Shown: positions 19,973 to 34,005 of the stretch, in pieces | Layout: each line of letters opens with the position of its first letter | How positions within the stretch are numbered: position 1 is the stretch's first letter | Origin: Takakia lepidozioides | Lineage: Eukaryota; Streptophyta; Takakiopsida; Takakiales; Takakiaceae | Assembly (NCBI GenBank): GCA_030704615.1 | Contig: CM060733.1 | Location: 44,392,001-44,456,000 of the forward strand | Length of the DNA: 64,000 nucleotides | Direction: 5' to 3' | Notes under the pieces: model-generated | Told to the model about the DNA's origin: nothing | Database searches by the model: none | The model's input: the letters and a program-made list of their open reading frames with translations, nothing else | Program-made: the position numbers and the translations under genes

Positions 19973-22900
19973 TTACAATAGGGAAGGGGCTGCTGCAAAC
20001 CTTTTTCCATTCAAGTCAGCATCAACATTGGGAAGTGGAATCTTCCAGTAATTCCATGAGTTGTAATCCTCCTGCAACATGATAGCACAACCTGTTATCG
20101 AGAATAGAATGACCTCTTAAAGAAACGTTAGGCCATCTGTTCTATGAAGCAACTATAGTGATGAGCTAATGATCATAGGTTTGAAGCTGAGGCACGAGTC
20201 TATATGTATACCTGTTCTGTGTAGGTCATTGCTGGGAACATGTCATCCACCAGCTTGTGAAGAGATGTATAAGTCTTCACATCAATCCGGTTGTTCACTG
20301 CCACTTCACCCTGATTTCCACCACAGGTCAGAGCTAGAGGCATAAGATGTCGACATGATGTACTTAAAGAATTCGGTTGCAGTAGCCCGGTGATTAAATA
20401 CCGGTTGCTCTTTGGATGGTGCGATTGACTGGTCCCTAGAGATGTTGGCTATGATAGACCCTTGATGGCTGTAATGCCCCTGGGATAGTGACCCTCCCCC
20501 AGCGGGTCGTAGACCTTTGGTCGACCAGGGACTCAGCAGCCACCCTTTCGCAAGTCACTCATAACACAGACCAAAGACCACTACATTAATTCCATGCAAC
20601 AAGATCAGGTTGAACAATCGCTCACAGGCTTCCCACCCTTCCCTATATCACTTTTAAAACTACAATGAAGCTGTTACCTTAGGATTAATCATGAAGATTT
20701 TGCCTTTTGGAATCCCAACTTTCATATAGCTGAGCTCATCAGTTTCACGATTTCCAAAGCCTGCATAGAATGGGTTGTACTCCTGTGGAAATAATGACCT
20801 TATGTCCTGCAAGACACATCCCACATCTTTTTCATCAGAATGGTTAAAACCATGTTGTGTGCTAGCTTGATGTCATCTAATTCAATTCATGAGATCCTGG
20901 AGAGTTTTGATAGTGTCGGCATCAGACTGGCTGCTGAACAACATCTCTCTATCAGTCTATACCATAGTTCACTTGGTTCACCTAGCTATGGTAGACCCAA
21001 TGGCACCTGACGCGATCCCCACCCCCTTCTTCCTAACAAAAGCAGTGACCATGCTATCTTGCCCGCAAACCCTGGTTAGATAGGAGTTACACATTGCCCA
21101 TCTCCCTAATAAGGATCACAGCACATATGTTTGGGGATCAGAAAGAACAACTACGAGGGTAAAGCTATTGAGGACTATGGCCTGAAGGTGGTTACCTGCA
21201 GGCACGCAATCTTGAACTCATGAGGAGCTCGGCGGATAACTGCACACATTATTGAGAGAAGAAACAGTTAAAAGATTTTTGGTTTTGTCAATGAAATTGT
21301 TTCAAATCCCCCACTTGGAAGATGAAATAAGTACCAGACAAAAAGAGCAATATGCTGTGGTGATAGCATTACAGGTAGCACTTCAATGGTACCAAAGCTA
21401 CATTTACAACCAAAGTCAAGTAGTAACGATGGAGCTAAGAGCATGGGGGTAATTCCATCCTTCGGATTCATATAACCAAAGGACAAGCCAGGTTTTGCAA
21501 TATCTGGTGAGGACAAAGGAAAAGGCCCCCAAATCACCATCAAGAGTGCATAAGAGAACTGCCTAACTAATTCAAGAGACCGCAGCAGGACCACCTGCAA
21601 CATGTGAATATGAAGAATATTAAACCAGAGGCGCAATCTGGCAACGCTAGTCAAAAGGTCTGTGTTTGAAGGTGTTCCTCAGAGAAAAGGCAAAGGAAGG
21701 ACCGGAGAGGCTGCAGCTTGAAGACAATCCTCCACTCCGGAACAGACGGAATTGCATGCCAGGAAACCAAGACTCACCTTCACGATAGAGGGAGGGAAAG
21801 AGCCCATCCGGTGAGATGACTACTGGGCCATCTGGAAGTGCCTCGCCATCCTGCAGACACAACAAGGAGGGTTTCAGAGGAAAGTTTCCAGAACTGAATC
21901 CTAAATTATTTGGAAGTAAATATGGTCCCATCAGTGAAGTAGACAAAAATTAATAGGGAATGACGTGCCCAGCAGGTTTCATTATTATACATTTGATAAG
22001 TGAATGTTTTGCATATACTGCTTCTCACAGCTTTCAAGCTTGTCTATGGAAATGACCATACAATGATTGCAGCTTGCCAGCATCATAGCTTATGGCCATA
22101 GCTCCAAACTGTTAACCTTTAGAAAGATCCCTCGTTTCACTTTGCTCTGAATAGCTTCTGCATCTTCATCAGAATGTCATACCTACAAGTGCAGGGCTAA
22201 GCTCAAATAGAGGACCACGCCAGGGGCTATAGGGTTTGATAAAGAGCCAGCTCCAGTCAAAAAATCTAGTGTTTACTGAGGCTTGGTGGCCAGTAAACAT
22301 TGTATTACTTGTTCTGAAGGTGACATATGTCACCTTTACTGGCAGTAGGAAACCATCATTGATTAGCTTAAGGTACATCAGCCTAACATGATATGTTCTA
22401 TGACATGTGCAGCCCATTCTTTTCCAGATGAATCTTAGCCTGTTTAGTAAGAAGATTCTTGTCTTTCAGTTTGTGGAAACAAAGAGTAGTTGCCCTCCTC
22501 ATTCCCATGAACCCATCCAAGACCAAACAGGAACTCTTGCATAATATGCTGTTAAGCAGAATCTCCTGTAGCTCCTGTATGAATGGCATGTGTATTACAC
22601 GAAAAATGTAAGCACCATTTCACTTGGACACCGCCTTCAGCAAAAACCTTACTTCTCAAAGAGGCAGGAATTAACCTGCTTGATATTGAACAAAAACTGG
22701 CGGGTCAGGTAGGCCTGTGAGATTGCACGTGCACTCAAAAACATCAGCTCGTACCCATTGTCCTGCAGGGGCAGACAGCACTTAATCAGCTCATTTCGAG
22801 ATTTTACAGTTTGAAATGACTTCACATATATGGATGTTTCCTGATACGTCTTTTCCGCGTCCAACTATACAGCATGGTGCAATGGAGATCAGCTGTTACT

Positions 22901-25900
22901 TCCAAACATGCTCGAGCCAGTCATTATACCGATCCAAACAATGCTGGACTATGACAGCAGGGTAAATTTGGACAGCAGAAAGATAATTTACAAATTTTCT
23001 CCAAAACAGGAGACAAAAAGACAGTGACATGACCTTTTCCAAAAAGTCATAAAATCAACTCACAGCACTTTCAATGCTTGCCAATTGTCAATCCCCTTGG
23101 GATTTGAATTCTCACTCTTCCTACCTTCCTCCCTTGTGAGGACAAAAAAGTTTCACAAAAATTGCAGAGAAGAAGGATAACCTTTATTGCAGAGAAAAGG
23201 CGAGCCACCCCTGATTGTGTCCAGTCCCTCCCAACCAATGGCATCACCTGGCCCAAGACATCCGACCTGCCACTCAACAACACATCAGTCTCAAGCTGTC
23301 TATACATATAAAATACAGCGAACTTCCCACTTTTAGCTCCGTAGGAGAGCCACATACGGTGATACACATAAACTGCAGGACAGTATAGACAAGACTCCTC
23401 TCATCGAAGGTAAAATAGAATGCTGTGCATTATTTACAGCATTGCGAAGGGATGACAACATGAGCTCTTCCCCTCCAACACCAAAAGTTTGTCAGAAACA
23501 TCCTCCCAAAAGATAGAGTGAATAATCATTTAACTTACTTTGTAATAGTGCCATCCACGTCCGAAATGACAATGCGTGTATTCCACTTCCAAAGATATAC
23601 TCGGGCATCCACCTGGAGAGAAAGCATTTTGTCAAGGCCAAAAATGATTGCACCTTTAAAAGGACTACACTACCTAATCTCTTTCAAATGTAAGCATAGG
23701 TGAATGAAATAAGTGCATTTATCTAGAATGAATTGCAAAAGGTGGGCTTGAAGTTGTGCTGATTCTGCTACAGACCTGCTGCTTTCCCAGCACCCGTGTG
23801 AAAAAAGTAAATGTGATTCGGTTACTGCCCTCCTTGAGGTTCATTGAGGCTAACATTTGTGAGCTGGGAACAATCGTGCGCACTTTGTTCCTCCGTGTAC
23901 TCTTGTAGTAACCATTTTGTAAGACCAAGTAATTCATGAGGGGACTCTGCACCACCCCCTGTGTTGTGACCAACAAGGCCTCCCTTGAGACCAATGAAGT
24001 GAGAATGTTCCGTTCAGGGGTCTTGGGCCGACGCAGTGGGAATGGCCAGAGCTTCCAACCCCCACTAGCTGTGGGAACTAAAGGCCCCACTGTAGCTTTA
24101 CTGCTGGGAGGGAGTGCAGGACGCTCTACAGGGATGGCCCCTTCTATTTCAGGCATGACAACCTGTCCAAAAGCAAGAATTCCAAGAACAAGCGGAGCCA
24201 CCACACTCCAGGGGTAGTACTGGCCCCCAACTCGGACCACAAGGTTATCATTTGTAACAATCGATGCCCCAGCACTTCGAAATTCGTGGAGTGATACCTT
24301 TGTTGAGGCAAAGGCGTCGGCTGCCTCCTCACTTCCCATGCGCTCCTTCAAAAGATGTCCACATAGAGAAAGTTCAATTCCTGCAACATGGGCCATTCAT
24401 AAGCAAACAGTTGAATCAACTTTTGCATAACAGTGTCACTGACAACTGAGCCAGCAGGTTCCTACATGACTTCTGCATTGCAAGGACACAAGTAAAACAC
24501 TAGAGAAGCACAGAAGCCAAAGAACAACTCGAAGCTCAAGAGTTAAACAAAGGTGGAGTGCAGAGAAAGACCAGTCTCAACTACTCTGTCCTCTCCATCA
24601 TCCAATGCAACACCTTCCTCCCCTGCTGATTCGTCCACTGATCTACCTGAGCCCACCGTAATTCCAGTACCCTCCTCAGTGTTGGAATGTTTGAATCCTT
24701 CTCTGGACCCCTGTGGACTCTCAGCAGGACTCCTGGCTAAAGCCTCAGAGGAGGAATCCTTTCCCAATTCTGTTTGCATATGTGACAGTGGCTCTGAACC
24801 AACTGAGCGACTCAAGGTACTCTCCAGCAGATGAACACCAGAAGACTGAGACCTTACATCCGGTAACGAGAGAGGCCGGAAGGTGCTCCCATCCCTGACC
24901 ACTTGAAGTATCTTTCTTGAATTTGAGCGTTGAAGACCCACTGGAATACCAATTGGGCTACTCTTGTCCCAGAACTGCTTCCGGTCATCCTCGCCACTCA
25001 AGATACTTGCTTGCCCCTCATCTTCTTCCTCCTCACTAGTGATTGCATCAAAATACAAGCTCTTTCTGCTTGCTCCACCTAAATCATTAGACACCACATT
25101 TCCAAGCTCATCTTCCAGTTGGCTTTCCTCCTGTTCCATGTTTTCCTCCACACTCATCTCCCTGGCCTCTCCGTACTCAACTTCGCCCCTGATGGTTTCC
25201 AACACCTCACTTGTCACAGGAACTATTTCTACCGAGTCCACCGCACCATCATCATGGGTCTGGTTGTCTTGGAGTTGTGGTGTACTTTCATATACTGCAT
25301 CATAATCACTCACCGGTCCATCCAGCAAAGCCCCATCCTTAACAGAAGACACCATATGCAGCAACTTTGGAGGGGTAGTCCCTTGTGAATGGCTTTCATC
25401 TGCAGTGCCCTCTCTGTAATCTTCAAGCTTGTCTTCACCATCGTTACTTCCTAATTCATCCTCCAGATCGATGGGAGCCATCAAAATGAGCCCATTGCCA
25501 CCTATTGATACAACCTCTGGGGAGGGACTTAAAACAGATGCACAAGTGGCACTAGGCCCCATCACAGGAAGGTCCAAAGGAAAACTACACCTGTCTTGGG
25601 ATCCATCCCCTAAGGGCCCATGGTTAACAAAGGAAACCTCTTTCTTGCCATCAATTGGACACACCACCTTAACATCAACTGAAGATTCCTCTGGAAGAAT
25701 GTCACCAGTACACCCATCTTCACCACGATTGCCAACTCCTCCTGATGCTGCTCCATCAACTCTCCCTGCTGAACATCCATGTGCCGCTGTAAATTCACCC
25801 CCTGATTTGTTACTAGACAACTCCACATTTTCCTCCTCAGAAGACTCCAATCCAACATCAACATCCACTGCAGCTTCACAACTACTACTGCCACCTTGCA

Positions 25901-28900
25901 CTTTATCCCCTTCTAATTCTTGCACTAAGACTTGGTTTGTGACATCATCGGTCCACTTATCACCTGCAGCCATCTCCACACTTTGACTAGGCATACAATG
26001 AGCCATTGTATCACAAACACCCCGCAGTACGTCAGCACATGATTCATCCCCAAAATGCACCGAAAGCTCTGCTGATGAGCTAACAACCGCAGCCTCCAAA
26101 GTACCTTCCCTACTGCTGCCTCCACTTGGCTGATTCAAAGTTCTAGGCACCAGATCAATTCTCTTGTCAGTGACACTGTTTTCCTTGGCTCCACTGAAGT
26201 CAAATTTATTAACCTCCTCCATATTTGAAGCTGCTCTTGAACTTGGCACATTCTTTTGGCTGTCCTCCATAGCTCCCACCTGATCAGACTTTGCATGAGA
26301 GCTCTCATCCACTGCCACAGCACTGACATTTGTTGACCAACTTTGGGCAGTCTTTCCTCTTCTGCCATAACCCCATGAACTATCTAGTAGGTCAGATATG
26401 ATTTCAGCCCTTTCCAATGAGCTCTGACCCGCAATTCCACTCAGTTCTTGACGCCTGTCGCCACCTTTCTCACCCGGTCTAGCTTTAACACTGGAGGCAG
26501 CTGAATGTGGCCCTCCTTCATAGGGCTGGAAAACACGGCCAAGGATGGATCGCCGACGAGAAAGTGCAGCATCCCTTCCTTTTATGGTGTTTGAAGACAC
26601 GGTCTGCAAAATGTGCTCATCATTCTGCTTTTTCTCATCTACTAAAATGCTGGTACTAACTGTTTTCTTTTCATTCCACCTATCCTTGCTTCTACCATTC
26701 TTTAACGTAAGAGCAGCCTTGTTTGTTCCTACGAGACTACCAGCATCTTCATCCTCCTTGACACTCCTCACATTCTGTAGATTCCCCTCTCTGGGACTTC
26801 TGTCTGCGTCACTTGCCACTGATTTTGCAAAATTCTCGCCACTAACCCTCGTTGAGCTGTAGTCTAATAACTCACGTGGTGATTCAGCCTCAGCTTGTCC
26901 CTTCACATTTGCAGTCTCAATATCCTGCAATTTAGGCTGTTTGACACGACCATCTGCTCGCTTGGCATCTTTAGTTTCCTTCTTCCCATCTTGTTTTGAA
27001 GGTGGTTTTGAGGGAGACGTAGAGGTACCTCTCCAGCCCCACCAGCCCCATGACCTCTTTTCTTCCTGCTCTGGCACCGACTTAGATGCAGTGGACTTGA
27101 TGTAAGGGGCATTTGAAAACCCAGATCTTCTGTCCACAGCTTCAGGGCTACTTGAACTCTGAGGCGGACTTCGTGCATACTCCAATCGCTTTGGAGAGCA
27201 TTGTACTGCACCAGGTTCGGTCCCTTGGCTTAGCTGGTTACTTTTGGCACAGAGAGGTGCAACCTTTAAAGCAGCAGCTGCCTTTCCGACAGCATCCCTC
27301 CAGGCCAACTCTCGTTCAAGTGAATCCTTCAGCCTCAGGCTCGGAACTACTGCAGCCACAGATGCTTCTGAGATTTCTTGCATGGGTGAAGCTACAATCA
27401 CCTCCTTACCTTCCACCAACCCATTCTTTTGCTGCAGGGTTTTCAGTTTTTCCGAAACCACTGCCTGCTCCCATTGCATCCCCAAGGCTCCAGGCCTCTT
27501 TTCCACAATGGGGGCGATGCTCTCCTGCATTGGTGTGATATCCCTTGCCTTTAAATTTGGGCCTTTCCCTTCCACCGAGTCAGTCTTTTGTCCTTGGTAC
27601 CTCATCTCTTTCTCGGTTGTTCCTTGATTGTCACCATCAACTTCTGGCAGTAGCTGAGGGGAAGTCTCCAATACCAAGGTCTCCTCCCCATTCACTACTG
27701 TTTTTTGAGTCACACTTATAACCCCACCAGGCCTTCCATCATACTTGACATCAGAAGCACTTCCCACAGCATATGGCCAGGTTGACTCTGTGTCCACTGC
27801 AGTCTGCAGTCTTGGGCTCGTCAGTACCTCAACCACAGATGTATGTGAGAAATCTTGCTGGGGTGCAGTCACAAACACCTCCGTACCCTCAACTAACCCA
27901 TCCTGTTGCTCCGAAGACATTCCCAACTCCCCTTCCACCTCCAAGACTCCCTGCTTCTTTTCCTCAACAAATCCGATGCTGCCATTGGGCACATTGGCAC
28001 AAGTCCCCTTCAAATTTGAGCCTCTCCCTCCCTGGAAACCATCTAGTTGTCCTACATTCTTCAGCTGCTTCTCAGATGCTGTGAGATCCTCATCATTAAC
28101 TTCTGGTGGCAACAGACCAGGGGAAGCCTTCAATTCCAAGGACTCCTCCACAGCCACTGCCTCCATTTGGCAAGCAACATCTGCAAGCCCGCCAATCTCT
28201 TGCTTAGTGTCACCCTGCAGTTCAGAAGCACTTCTATTGAGGATAATTGTATCATTTACATGGTAAGACTTCACCTTCTCATCTCTGGATGGTTCCTGCT
28301 CAGTATCAGTTTTGAACTCCATAACCCTTGAAACTTCAAGGACAAGTCCATGAACAGGACTCTCAAGAAGCTTGCAACCTCCCTTCTTCAACAGAACTTT
28401 GGAATCCCTTTTTGGGGGTTCCTGTGATTCCTCCTCCTGCAACCATCCAACCTCCTGGGGGGAGTGGTCCTGTTGTTGACCGTTGGCCAATGAGAATGAC
28501 CGCACAACCCCTGGGGGTGTCTCGAGAAATACCACTCCATCAGCACTCGCAATCTTCAGGCCTGTGGTGGAGGGGGATGACATGCCATTTTCATAAATCC
28601 CTAAAGCAGATTCACTCTTCACACGTCGAAGGCTTGCCAGAAGGTTATAACTTCGAATTTCAAAGCTCCCTACTGCCATATCATCTGCGGGGTGTGATTC
28701 CAGAGAGGTTGAGCAACGCCATAAAGGTGCCCCGGTATCCCTAGCTGCCTTGACTGAGTGAAGGCCCTCTGTGTCATCTGCTGAACTGTTGTCTTTTCGG
28801 TTTCCAAGTCCCTCACTAGGTCTGGCATCAACCATCGCTGACTCCAATCTGCCAGTAAAGGAAGGTACCTCAACTGAACTTGACGAGAACGAGGTATGAT

Positions 28901-30861
28901 TATCTGGCTTAATGGCAGCTTTTGAAAGTGCAGCCAAAGCAGCATTTGCCACAAGAGCACCTGAACCCGAACCATTTGACCCATCAAGCCCGACCATATG
29001 ATTCAGAAGTGCATGAATTGCTGCCCCACCCTCTGCACGTTTCACCCCCACTGCTGGTCTCTCTGCAATTTGCAAAGCAGATGAAGGATAATTGTCAGCG
29101 GTCTGTTCCATGACCTTCACAACATTTCCACCATCAGCTTTCTTCTCTGCATCACTGATTTTGGCGCCAGGCTCCCTCTCCTCTCCAAGGTGTGCAGTGT
29201 CAGCGACCACTCCATCTTCTGAATGTGCAGTGAGCACAGTGGCAGAGACACCTCCATCTTCCACGGCTTGAACCTGCCATTCATTCAATGATTGGGAATA
29301 TAGTTGAAAAACATTTACTAATAACTTGTACAAAGTTCAAAAATTGCCCACCTGGCATCCCCACTTGTTGGCCACCTAAAATGCATTCACAAACTTGCAC
29401 AAGGAAGAGGTTTGCCCCATAGCATTTAGGTCATTAAATTTGTATTATATACCCTGCCATCATCCTCTTTCTCTCTAGCCTCTTTGGTCCTACAGTTTGA
29501 CTGGCACAGCCAAATGTGTTGGATATACGGTAGCCAGAGGACTGCCTACCATCCTCACTTCAGGATGGGCAATGCAACATGTTACATGCTTGTGTAGCTC
29601 AATTACCAGAGGTTGAATTGCCTTGAGCTTTTTCTAAATTATGCCCCAAGTGCTTATCCATTGTCAAAATAAGACAAATTGGCAAATGTCGTGTATCATA
29701 TACGTAGTAAGCAGTCCAAATGCTTGTAAGTGGCCATAATTTAGTTGCGGTCTACTCAGTTCCATCAGATTTTGCAACTGCAAGCGAACACACTGCAGAG
29801 GTATTGGCAGATGTATCTCAGAACCATCAACCAAATTTCAAGTTCTTCCAATCTTAACCAAATGTGAACAAAAAAAAGTTTTTTCATTCAAACTAGCTTT
29901 GTGAGCAAACAGAGACCAGTCCCGCAGATGGCGTGAGTGCTTTGGCAGGAAGCCAGGAATGCAACACAGTAATGGCAACTTAAATGGCTTTCTACACAGC
30001 ATTGCTGTCTCTCAGAAACCCTGACAATCTCTCACCGCTCACTATATGAGCAAGGCCATCAATCTCTAGTTTCTGTGTCAATATGTACTCTCGGCATGTC
30101 TCTGGTGTCTGAATGTTGGCAACGACATGACTTTCAGGGCTTTGCTTGAATTTAAACTGGGTTACATTCGGTGGTGGGAAATTTGGAAAGATAATTCCTC
30201 CCCGTAGAGAACGCGTCAGGGGATTCGTATTAGAGAGGAGAATGTCGTTGGTGAACCAAACTTGTCACACTGCTTCTACAGGTGGAAACCATGACAGCAT
30301 AATACAGTGGCCATAGCATTCCTTCACAAAAAAGACGTCGTGATTTACCTGCTGGACTGGCAGCAGCGACGCCTTCGTGTCCTCGAACCCCAACTCCAAA
30401 TCCTCCGCTTTCTCCTCGTTGCTATTGCCTTTCCCGCCATCGTCACTAGATGTCTGGTGCCAATTTGCCCTCTCCGCGGATCCATTTTCTGACTTCGCCG
30501 CCTCGAGTGCCAGCGGCTCAAGAGATGCCTCATCTCCTGATGATATCCCGCTGGGTGGTGACAAACTTAACTCTTCCTTGTCCAACTCTGCATCCTTCAG
30601 AAAATAGGCTTCTCCTGTGGCATCCAGATACATATGAAAACCAACATCTATGTCGTTGACCGCCACAGCCACCAACTTCTCACTGCGCTTGAGCACCCCT
30701 TGAAATTTCCCAAATTTGACATACCATGGCGAGCTCTTGAAGGTGCCATCCTCCTGCTGCACCACGATTATGTCAACTGCTCCACCAAAGGGGTGGAATG
30801 GACCGGCGACCGTGTAAACACCCTGTGAAATATAGTTGCCTAATAATCCCACAGCATTCAT
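19973..30861 (-). CDS. PAH: Phosphatidate phosphatase (lipin family), giant form, 11 exons
   Basis: It dephosphorylates phosphatidate to diacylglycerol in membrane and storage lipid synthesis at the ER. Exons (high to low coordinate) are 30861-30349, 29273-24572, 24380-23776, 23612-23539, 23266-23182, 22762-22676, 21850-21778, 21239-21196, 20806-20678, 20310-20212 and 20071-19973. All junctions are GT-AG with matching phases, 6510 nt, 2169 aa. Exon 1 carries the N-LIP domain ([19 protein letters not shown]). Exon 4 carries the catalytic DVDGT (DxDGT, 23547-23561). The later exons complete the LNS2/HAD domain ([40 protein letters not shown]). Known plant PAH proteins are about 900 aa. Here exon 2 alone encodes about 1567 aa of acidic, Ser/Glu-rich, probably disordered linker. 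The exon 2 donor (GTCTTT) is weak and is chosen on phase and homology. Confidence 0.93.
29274..30348 (-). other. PAH intron 1
   Basis: 1075 bp between the N-LIP exon (donor CAG/GTAAAT at 30348-30347) and the giant exon (acceptor TGGCAG, 29274). I see nothing else in it. Confidence 0.7.
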
Positions 30862-31900
30862 CTTCCTACGGATGCCCGATGCCTACACATCGGCCTGCCC
30901 CATCTACAGGTCCACACAACCTCTTCAACAACGTATTTATACCTCTTACCAAATCACACACTTGACTTGCTACGTCTCCTTTACCACCTTTACGTTATAG
31001 AACTCAAATCAATCGGACCTCACAATCCTAATGCTAATTCAAAACTACCACCAGATTGACTCCGCAAATTTACAGGCTCCAATGATGATAAAATTGGCAA
31101 CAACTATCTGCTTGCAAGATGCTTATCCCAGAACCGCACATGGCTTAATTGCGCAGGCAAGTCATTCAACAGCCTCCGTTTCTCCAATCTTCACCAGTTC
31201 TCCCAACAACAAAACCTGCACAGACAATCTTCGGGATGTGTCGGTCCCAACCTTCGGTCGATTCAAGCATCCGAGCATCCCAAAGTCTTGACAGACGCAC
31301 ATACACAAGCCAATGCGCCATGAAGTCTGCCATTAATGAAGCTTCTCCGATCAATGCCCCGCAAACTGCAAAAGGAATCGGCGAGGATATGCCAGTGCAT
31401 ATCCGCAGTGGCACACGCCTGGCTTGCTGCCAACCTCACAATCCCAAAGACGTTTTCCTTCCCTCCCCCGTTCACACTTCCCCCCCGCCTGCCTCCTCCA
31501 CGCCTGGCGATTGCTTGGCGATCCACCCGCGCACCGGCTCCCCCTGTCCCCCCTGTCTGCGGCGAAACCTTCGCTTTGCTCGCCAAACTGCCGGAACAGG
31601 CGCCGGGGATACCCGAAACCGGGAGCGGTGATAGGTCACGTGCGGCGCGGCGGCGGAGACTTTCCGACCGCCGGGACGGGTTCGCATTGCGCCACGGCAT
31701 GGAGGCTGGCCCGACCCGGGCGTCCTTCCGGCCGCCCTCCACAATGCCCGGCGCGCCGCCGCACGTGCTGCTGTCCCCCCTGCCCGTTGCGTGTTTTCTT
31801 GTTTCCTTGGACACACCAGCCTGGCAGCAAGTTGGGGGGGCGTGTTTTTCAAATTTCCTTTTTGGTTGCGTATTTTCTGATTTACTGCTTTTCTTAATTT
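30862..31900 (-). promoter_or_regulatory. PAH upstream region with a GC-rich stretch
   Basis: Directly upstream of the PAH start codon. A GC- and CpG-rich block (about 31480-31790) is open in several frames on both strands because of its composition, not because of a gene. It probably holds the 5' UTR and promoter. No core promoter element could be fixed. Confidence 0.35.
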
Positions 31901-31999
31901 AAATGGGAACGTTCAACGGATGGATAGCGACGGTCGGTTAGTAGTAGATGATGGGCCCATGCTATGATGGATGCATAGTCAACAATGCCAATTGGCAAT

Positions 32000-34005
32000 T
32001 TCATTTTATTTTTATTTATTTATTTGTTTTCTTAAATAGGCCGATGGAAGGGCCAGGAATACGGTATATTGATATGCGAGGAATAAATAACCTCAGCGTA
32101 CAAACCATGAAGGATGAAAAAGGGGACACTGCCCCCTAACCAGTGCCCTAGGAGATCTGCAAGAAGCTAAAGATAAGAAGGTTCCACAGCAAAGAGGAGA
32201 GACAAAGAGACTATGCGATGTCATTTTTGTGCCTAAAGGATTCGAAGGAAAAGTGGGCCTTAGACTTGCCCTTCCTATGGCTACGCTTGTGTGGGCAATT
32301 GACATCAGATTCCTTAGGCGCCAATTGTTGAGCATTAAGCTTAATGGAGCTGCCAACATGCCGAGAAGTCGTCAATGTTCCTTAAAGGTTCTTGTGCAGA
32401 GTTGGCCGCCTTTTCCCAAGGAATTATCAAAGCCAGAGAATAGTAGTACTCGCTTTCCCTCCGCGCATCTAGCAGAAGCTGCACACAAAACCCGCTAGGC
32501 TTTCCTTGCTTCAGACATGATGTCTGAGTGAACTTTGTGCAACACCAACTTAGCGCAAGGTTGCATCCCCCCATAGACTAAAGAGCATCTAGATTTCCAA
32601 ATATTCCAAAGAGTTGTGGGCCCTCAAGGCGGCCCACATTGGGCAACTACTCAGAGAAGTCCCCCTGCAGATTTAGGAGCAAAACCGAGATGTCCAAGGA
32701 GAAGTCCTTATGCCAGAAAAAATTGAATTTATTGACCAAACTCCACACAAACAAAGCCAGAGGGCACTCTACAAAGCAGTGTTAATAGATTCACAGCTTC
32801 CAGAATTACATAGAGAGAGCAGGATGGCAAATTTTCTTTTTTAACAACAATACAACGTGCCACAAAATATAATTGAACATTTAAAAATAAGAAAACGACT
32901 ACATATGGTGCATACGACAATATTGTTTGGCTCAAACGATTTGTGTCACTAGAATTATTGGCAAAAAATCCATGAAGACCAACCATTTTGCCCCATCTGC
33001 AATGCGGAGCCAGAAACAATAGAGCACTCCCTCCTCCTCTGCAATTTGTCAAAATGGGTCTGGCGGGTGGTTCTCGCTTTCTACTCCAACTGGATTTCTT
33101 TTCCTCCCCCCCCCCCCCCCCCACCTTCTCTCCTTCTTCTTCTCAATTTCATGCCTGGCTCTTGTCAGACCAGCTGCCCCGTTGGGCTTCTCTAAGAGTA
33201 ATCGCCCTGTGGAATCTCTGGAAGATGAGATGTGCCTGCTGGGTTTTTGAGGGTAAACCCCCCAAAGGTAGATTGATATTGTTTTCTATATATCATGAAC
33301 TGCTAACTGAGGGAAGGAAAGCTTGGATGTGGTATGTGCAACTCTTCCCAGAACTTCAAAACAACGGGGGAGGCAGCTGCTTCAAGATTTCAAGCAATCA
33401 TGGGGCAAAAACGACGTGCTCAGAAACAGTTTTCCCAACACAACCTTTATCTGGAAGGTCGCCATCCCCCCTCAATGGGAAGTCCCCTGGTGAAGGGGAG
33501 GAAACAGAATTCAATTGGCGCCATAAGAAAGCTCGCAACAACAAGTTTAGAACACAGCTCAAGTTCTAATACCTCAAGATCACTCAGGCTCACTCCGAAG
33601 GCTTCTTCCTTGCTGCAGCCTGTTACTTAAGTAGACTCACTTGATTTTCTAGTCAAGCTTTATCTTTCTCTCTGTTGCTCTCTGGTAGGATTGGGTTCAC
33701 TCTCCTCATTATCTCCTCAAACCCCTACTCGTCCCTCTCTCTTCTAAATACGATCTTAATCCATCCCCTAGCTACTTGCAGCTCGATAGTCCCCTCCTTT
33801 CTCTACTTTCTTCTTTCCAGCTCTTTCTCTCGCAGTAGCTAGTTTGCTAGGGTCACGGGGAAGTTTCTCCGCAGTTAGCCTTCACGGCCTCCCTCGGTGG
33901 TTATTTTTTCCAATATTTTTAAACATTTGTTTCATTTAATTTGATTAAAAGGGCCTTTGTCCCCTTTGAAGTTCTCTTAAAAAATAAAAAAATAAAAAAA
34001 TATTG
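32000..34005 (+). mobile_element. 3' remnant of a LINE-type retrotransposon
   Basis: The frame at about 32980-33105 reads FCPICNAEPETIEHSLLLC, a C-x2-C...H-x4-C reverse-transcriptase zinc-binding (zf-RVT) motif found at the C-terminal end of plant LINE ORF2. The following part (33124-33300) continues in another frame with LRVIALWNLWKMRCACWVFEG, as in the tail of such proteins. A 17-base C run (33106-33122) sits at the frame change. A non-coding 3' region ends in an A-rich tail (33979-34005). The upstream part (32000-32960) is too decayed to assign. Confidence 0.55.

Noticed and set aside
24553-29113. Many + strand frames of 60-185 codons across 24.5-29.1 kb
   Set aside because: They are antisense shadows of the giant PAH exon, with no domains and no splice logic of their own.
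31149-31902. Overlapping 120-190 codon frames on both strands
   Set aside because: The block is GC-rich with few stop codons in any frame. No domains are seen, and it is upstream of PAH where promoter and 5' UTR are expected.
33106-33122. 17-base C run as a regulatory signal
   Set aside because: It interrupts a LINE ORF at a frame change. Simple homopolymer slippage or a sequencing error explains it.
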